A stretch of DNA of 64,000 nucleotides from Prosopocoilus inquinatus (Eukaryota > Arthropoda > Insecta > Coleoptera > Lucanidae). This document shows, piece after piece, positions 62,882-64,000 of the stretch. A program made the translations under genes and the position numbers. Location: the NCBI GenBank assembly GCA_036172665.1, contig CM069876.1, positions 1,798,001 through 1,862,000 on the forward strand, given 5' to 3'. A model generated the notes under the pieces. That model was not told the origin of the DNA. It ran no database searches and saw only the letters and a program-made list of their open reading frames with translations. Numbering within the stretch: position 1 is the stretch's first letter; each line of letters starts with the position of its first letter.

Positions 62882-63383
62882 GAGGAACTACTAATATGCT
62901 GAAGCGATCATAGTCGGAAGAAGTTCAAATCTTTAACGCGTCTACCCTGTAAAAACAAAACAATAAACCAGTCGAGGCCCGAGAAGTCTATACGGCACGC
63001 AGTAACCACTTCAGTTCTGGTCGACTGGATATAAGAACTTGTTTACATAATCCATTCATTCCGAAATGAACTCACATTCTTTTTACAGTGACGGCGCTAT
63101 AATTGATATAAATTAAATGTATTATGCCAGTCTTTTTCAAAGCTACATTAAAGAATTATAATGTTTTCATAATTATTAATTTGAAAGAAACTATAAAGGC
63201 AATTATGTTACACACGTAATTTACATGAAACGGTTGCTTCTGATGGAATGAGCGCGAGGATGAGAGCGCCTCGGGCATAAAAGCCGTTCAGCGGCGACGT
63301 TGAAATCTACGCCGCTGTTTTGTTTATCTTTATACTGATTCCTACCAGATATCCTAAGAATGTCCGACCCTTATTCATAATAC
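62882..63383 (+). repeat. Dispersed 0.5-kb repeat, copy 2
   Basis: Same orientation and order of blocks as 13810-14306. Its inverted pairs are intact: CCAGTCGA with TCGACTGG (near 62970 and 63020), and CAGCGGCG with CGCCGCTG (near 63290-63317), the second longer than in copy 1. Confidence 0.85.
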
Positions 63384-64000
63384 ATGTCTTATTAGTGTTA
63401 AAGGATTTGTTCTTCTATGTTTAGGATGAAATTATGCGTTATTGTAATTCTTCCTGGTATTGTAGGTATACGCTAGAAGGGAAAATTACACTCGGTGGAC
63501 ACATGGTATATGCTTCTGAGAACCTGTTTATTGTAACAGAATAGTTACGTGGAACCATGTTGAATTCGTTAAGTACTTATGCATTTGTAGTACGTAAATT
63601 TTTGTGTCTAATAATTACATTTTCTTTCGTGTTGATAGGCTGCACATATCTTACAAAATGCGATCCATTTTTAGTTAATTCCCTTTTCGCAGAATTTGGC
63701 TACTTTATTTTGATTATGTATTCTACTTTTTACATAAATTGGATTGCTAAAAGAAAAATCAAATAACTGCATCTACTAAATCCTTGTGCACTTCAGCATG
63801 GAATTCAATAGAATAGAATGTTAATCTGTCATTTGTAAATACACACCAGAGAACCTTGTGAAACGATTTCAAAAGTGATTAACTTTTAATTATAAATGCT
63901 TTTTTTGGCAGTTAGACGCAGCCATCGATAATACACATAATAATTTTATTATTTATGTTTCGTAGACCGGTGTGTTAGTTGAAAAGATAATAGCTATATT
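63384..64000. other. Non-coding to window end
   Basis: A 69-codon hydrophobic open frame (63557-63766) has no recognisable similarity. Confidence 0.4.

Noticed and set aside
63557..63766. 69-codon hydrophobic frame as a small membrane protein
   Set aside because: AT-rich DNA readily yields Leu/Ile/Phe-rich frames; no similarity or gene signals.
1..64000. CRISPR arrays, operons, phage or bacterial defence systems
   Set aside because: No spaced identical repeats and no prokaryotic gene organisation; the window is eukaryotic.

Overview
This window looks like AT-rich arthropod, most likely insect, nuclear DNA. It is a gene-poor desert or one very long intron. The reasons are the mix of mobile-element families: a RAG1-like Transib, a Penelope-like element with a GIY-YIG nuclease, CR1/Jockey-type and R1/RTE-like non-LTR elements, mariner, Ty1/copia, and many TA-flanked MITEs. 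There is no bacterial-style gene packing, and no host exon series could be recognised. Almost every stretch with coding similarity is a transposon relic. The species cannot be named from the sequence alone.

Layout. 0-5 kb: non-coding DNA, then a Transib element remnant on the minus strand. It has an RSS-like terminal repeat at 3012 and an uninterrupted 347-codon ORF for the C-terminal half of a RAG1-like transposase (3369-4412). 5-13 kb: small MITEs, a tRNA-SINE relic, a truncated CR1/Jockey-type element (6475-7607), an A-rich degenerate repeat block (9962-11456) and a 315-bp tandem duplication. 13.8-21.9 kb: one copy of a 0.5-kb repeat that recurs at 62.9 kb, more MITEs, and a decayed Penelope-like element (17018-18985). 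24-27.3 kb: mariner relic, then a non-LTR element carrying a second LINE fragment and a MITE. 29.1-33.7 kb: a foldback-like element with ~0.9-kb subrepeat-built arms, whose left arm is split by a long-TIR mariner derivative. 35.1-36.8 kb: an internally deleted copia element with 5-bp target duplications. 39.8-45.4 kb: a nested pair of long-TIR elements and a further palindromic element. 47-64 kb: SINE, palindromes, hAT-like and TA-type MITEs, and short hammerhead-like motifs.

The parts do not form an operon or pathway; they record successive insertions. Nesting order can be read in several places: mariner into foldback, MITE into non-LTR, TIR element into TIR element. The item most worth follow-up is the Transib ORF: its reading frame is open while every other transposase or polymerase here is broken, and it keeps two of the three RAG1 catalytic positions. 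GC-richer islands (near 0.9, 14.9, 21.3, 22.8, 34.3, 42.9 and 60.9 kb) could be conserved regulatory elements, but that is inference. All similarity calls were made by eye from translated motifs and pairings; no database was searched.
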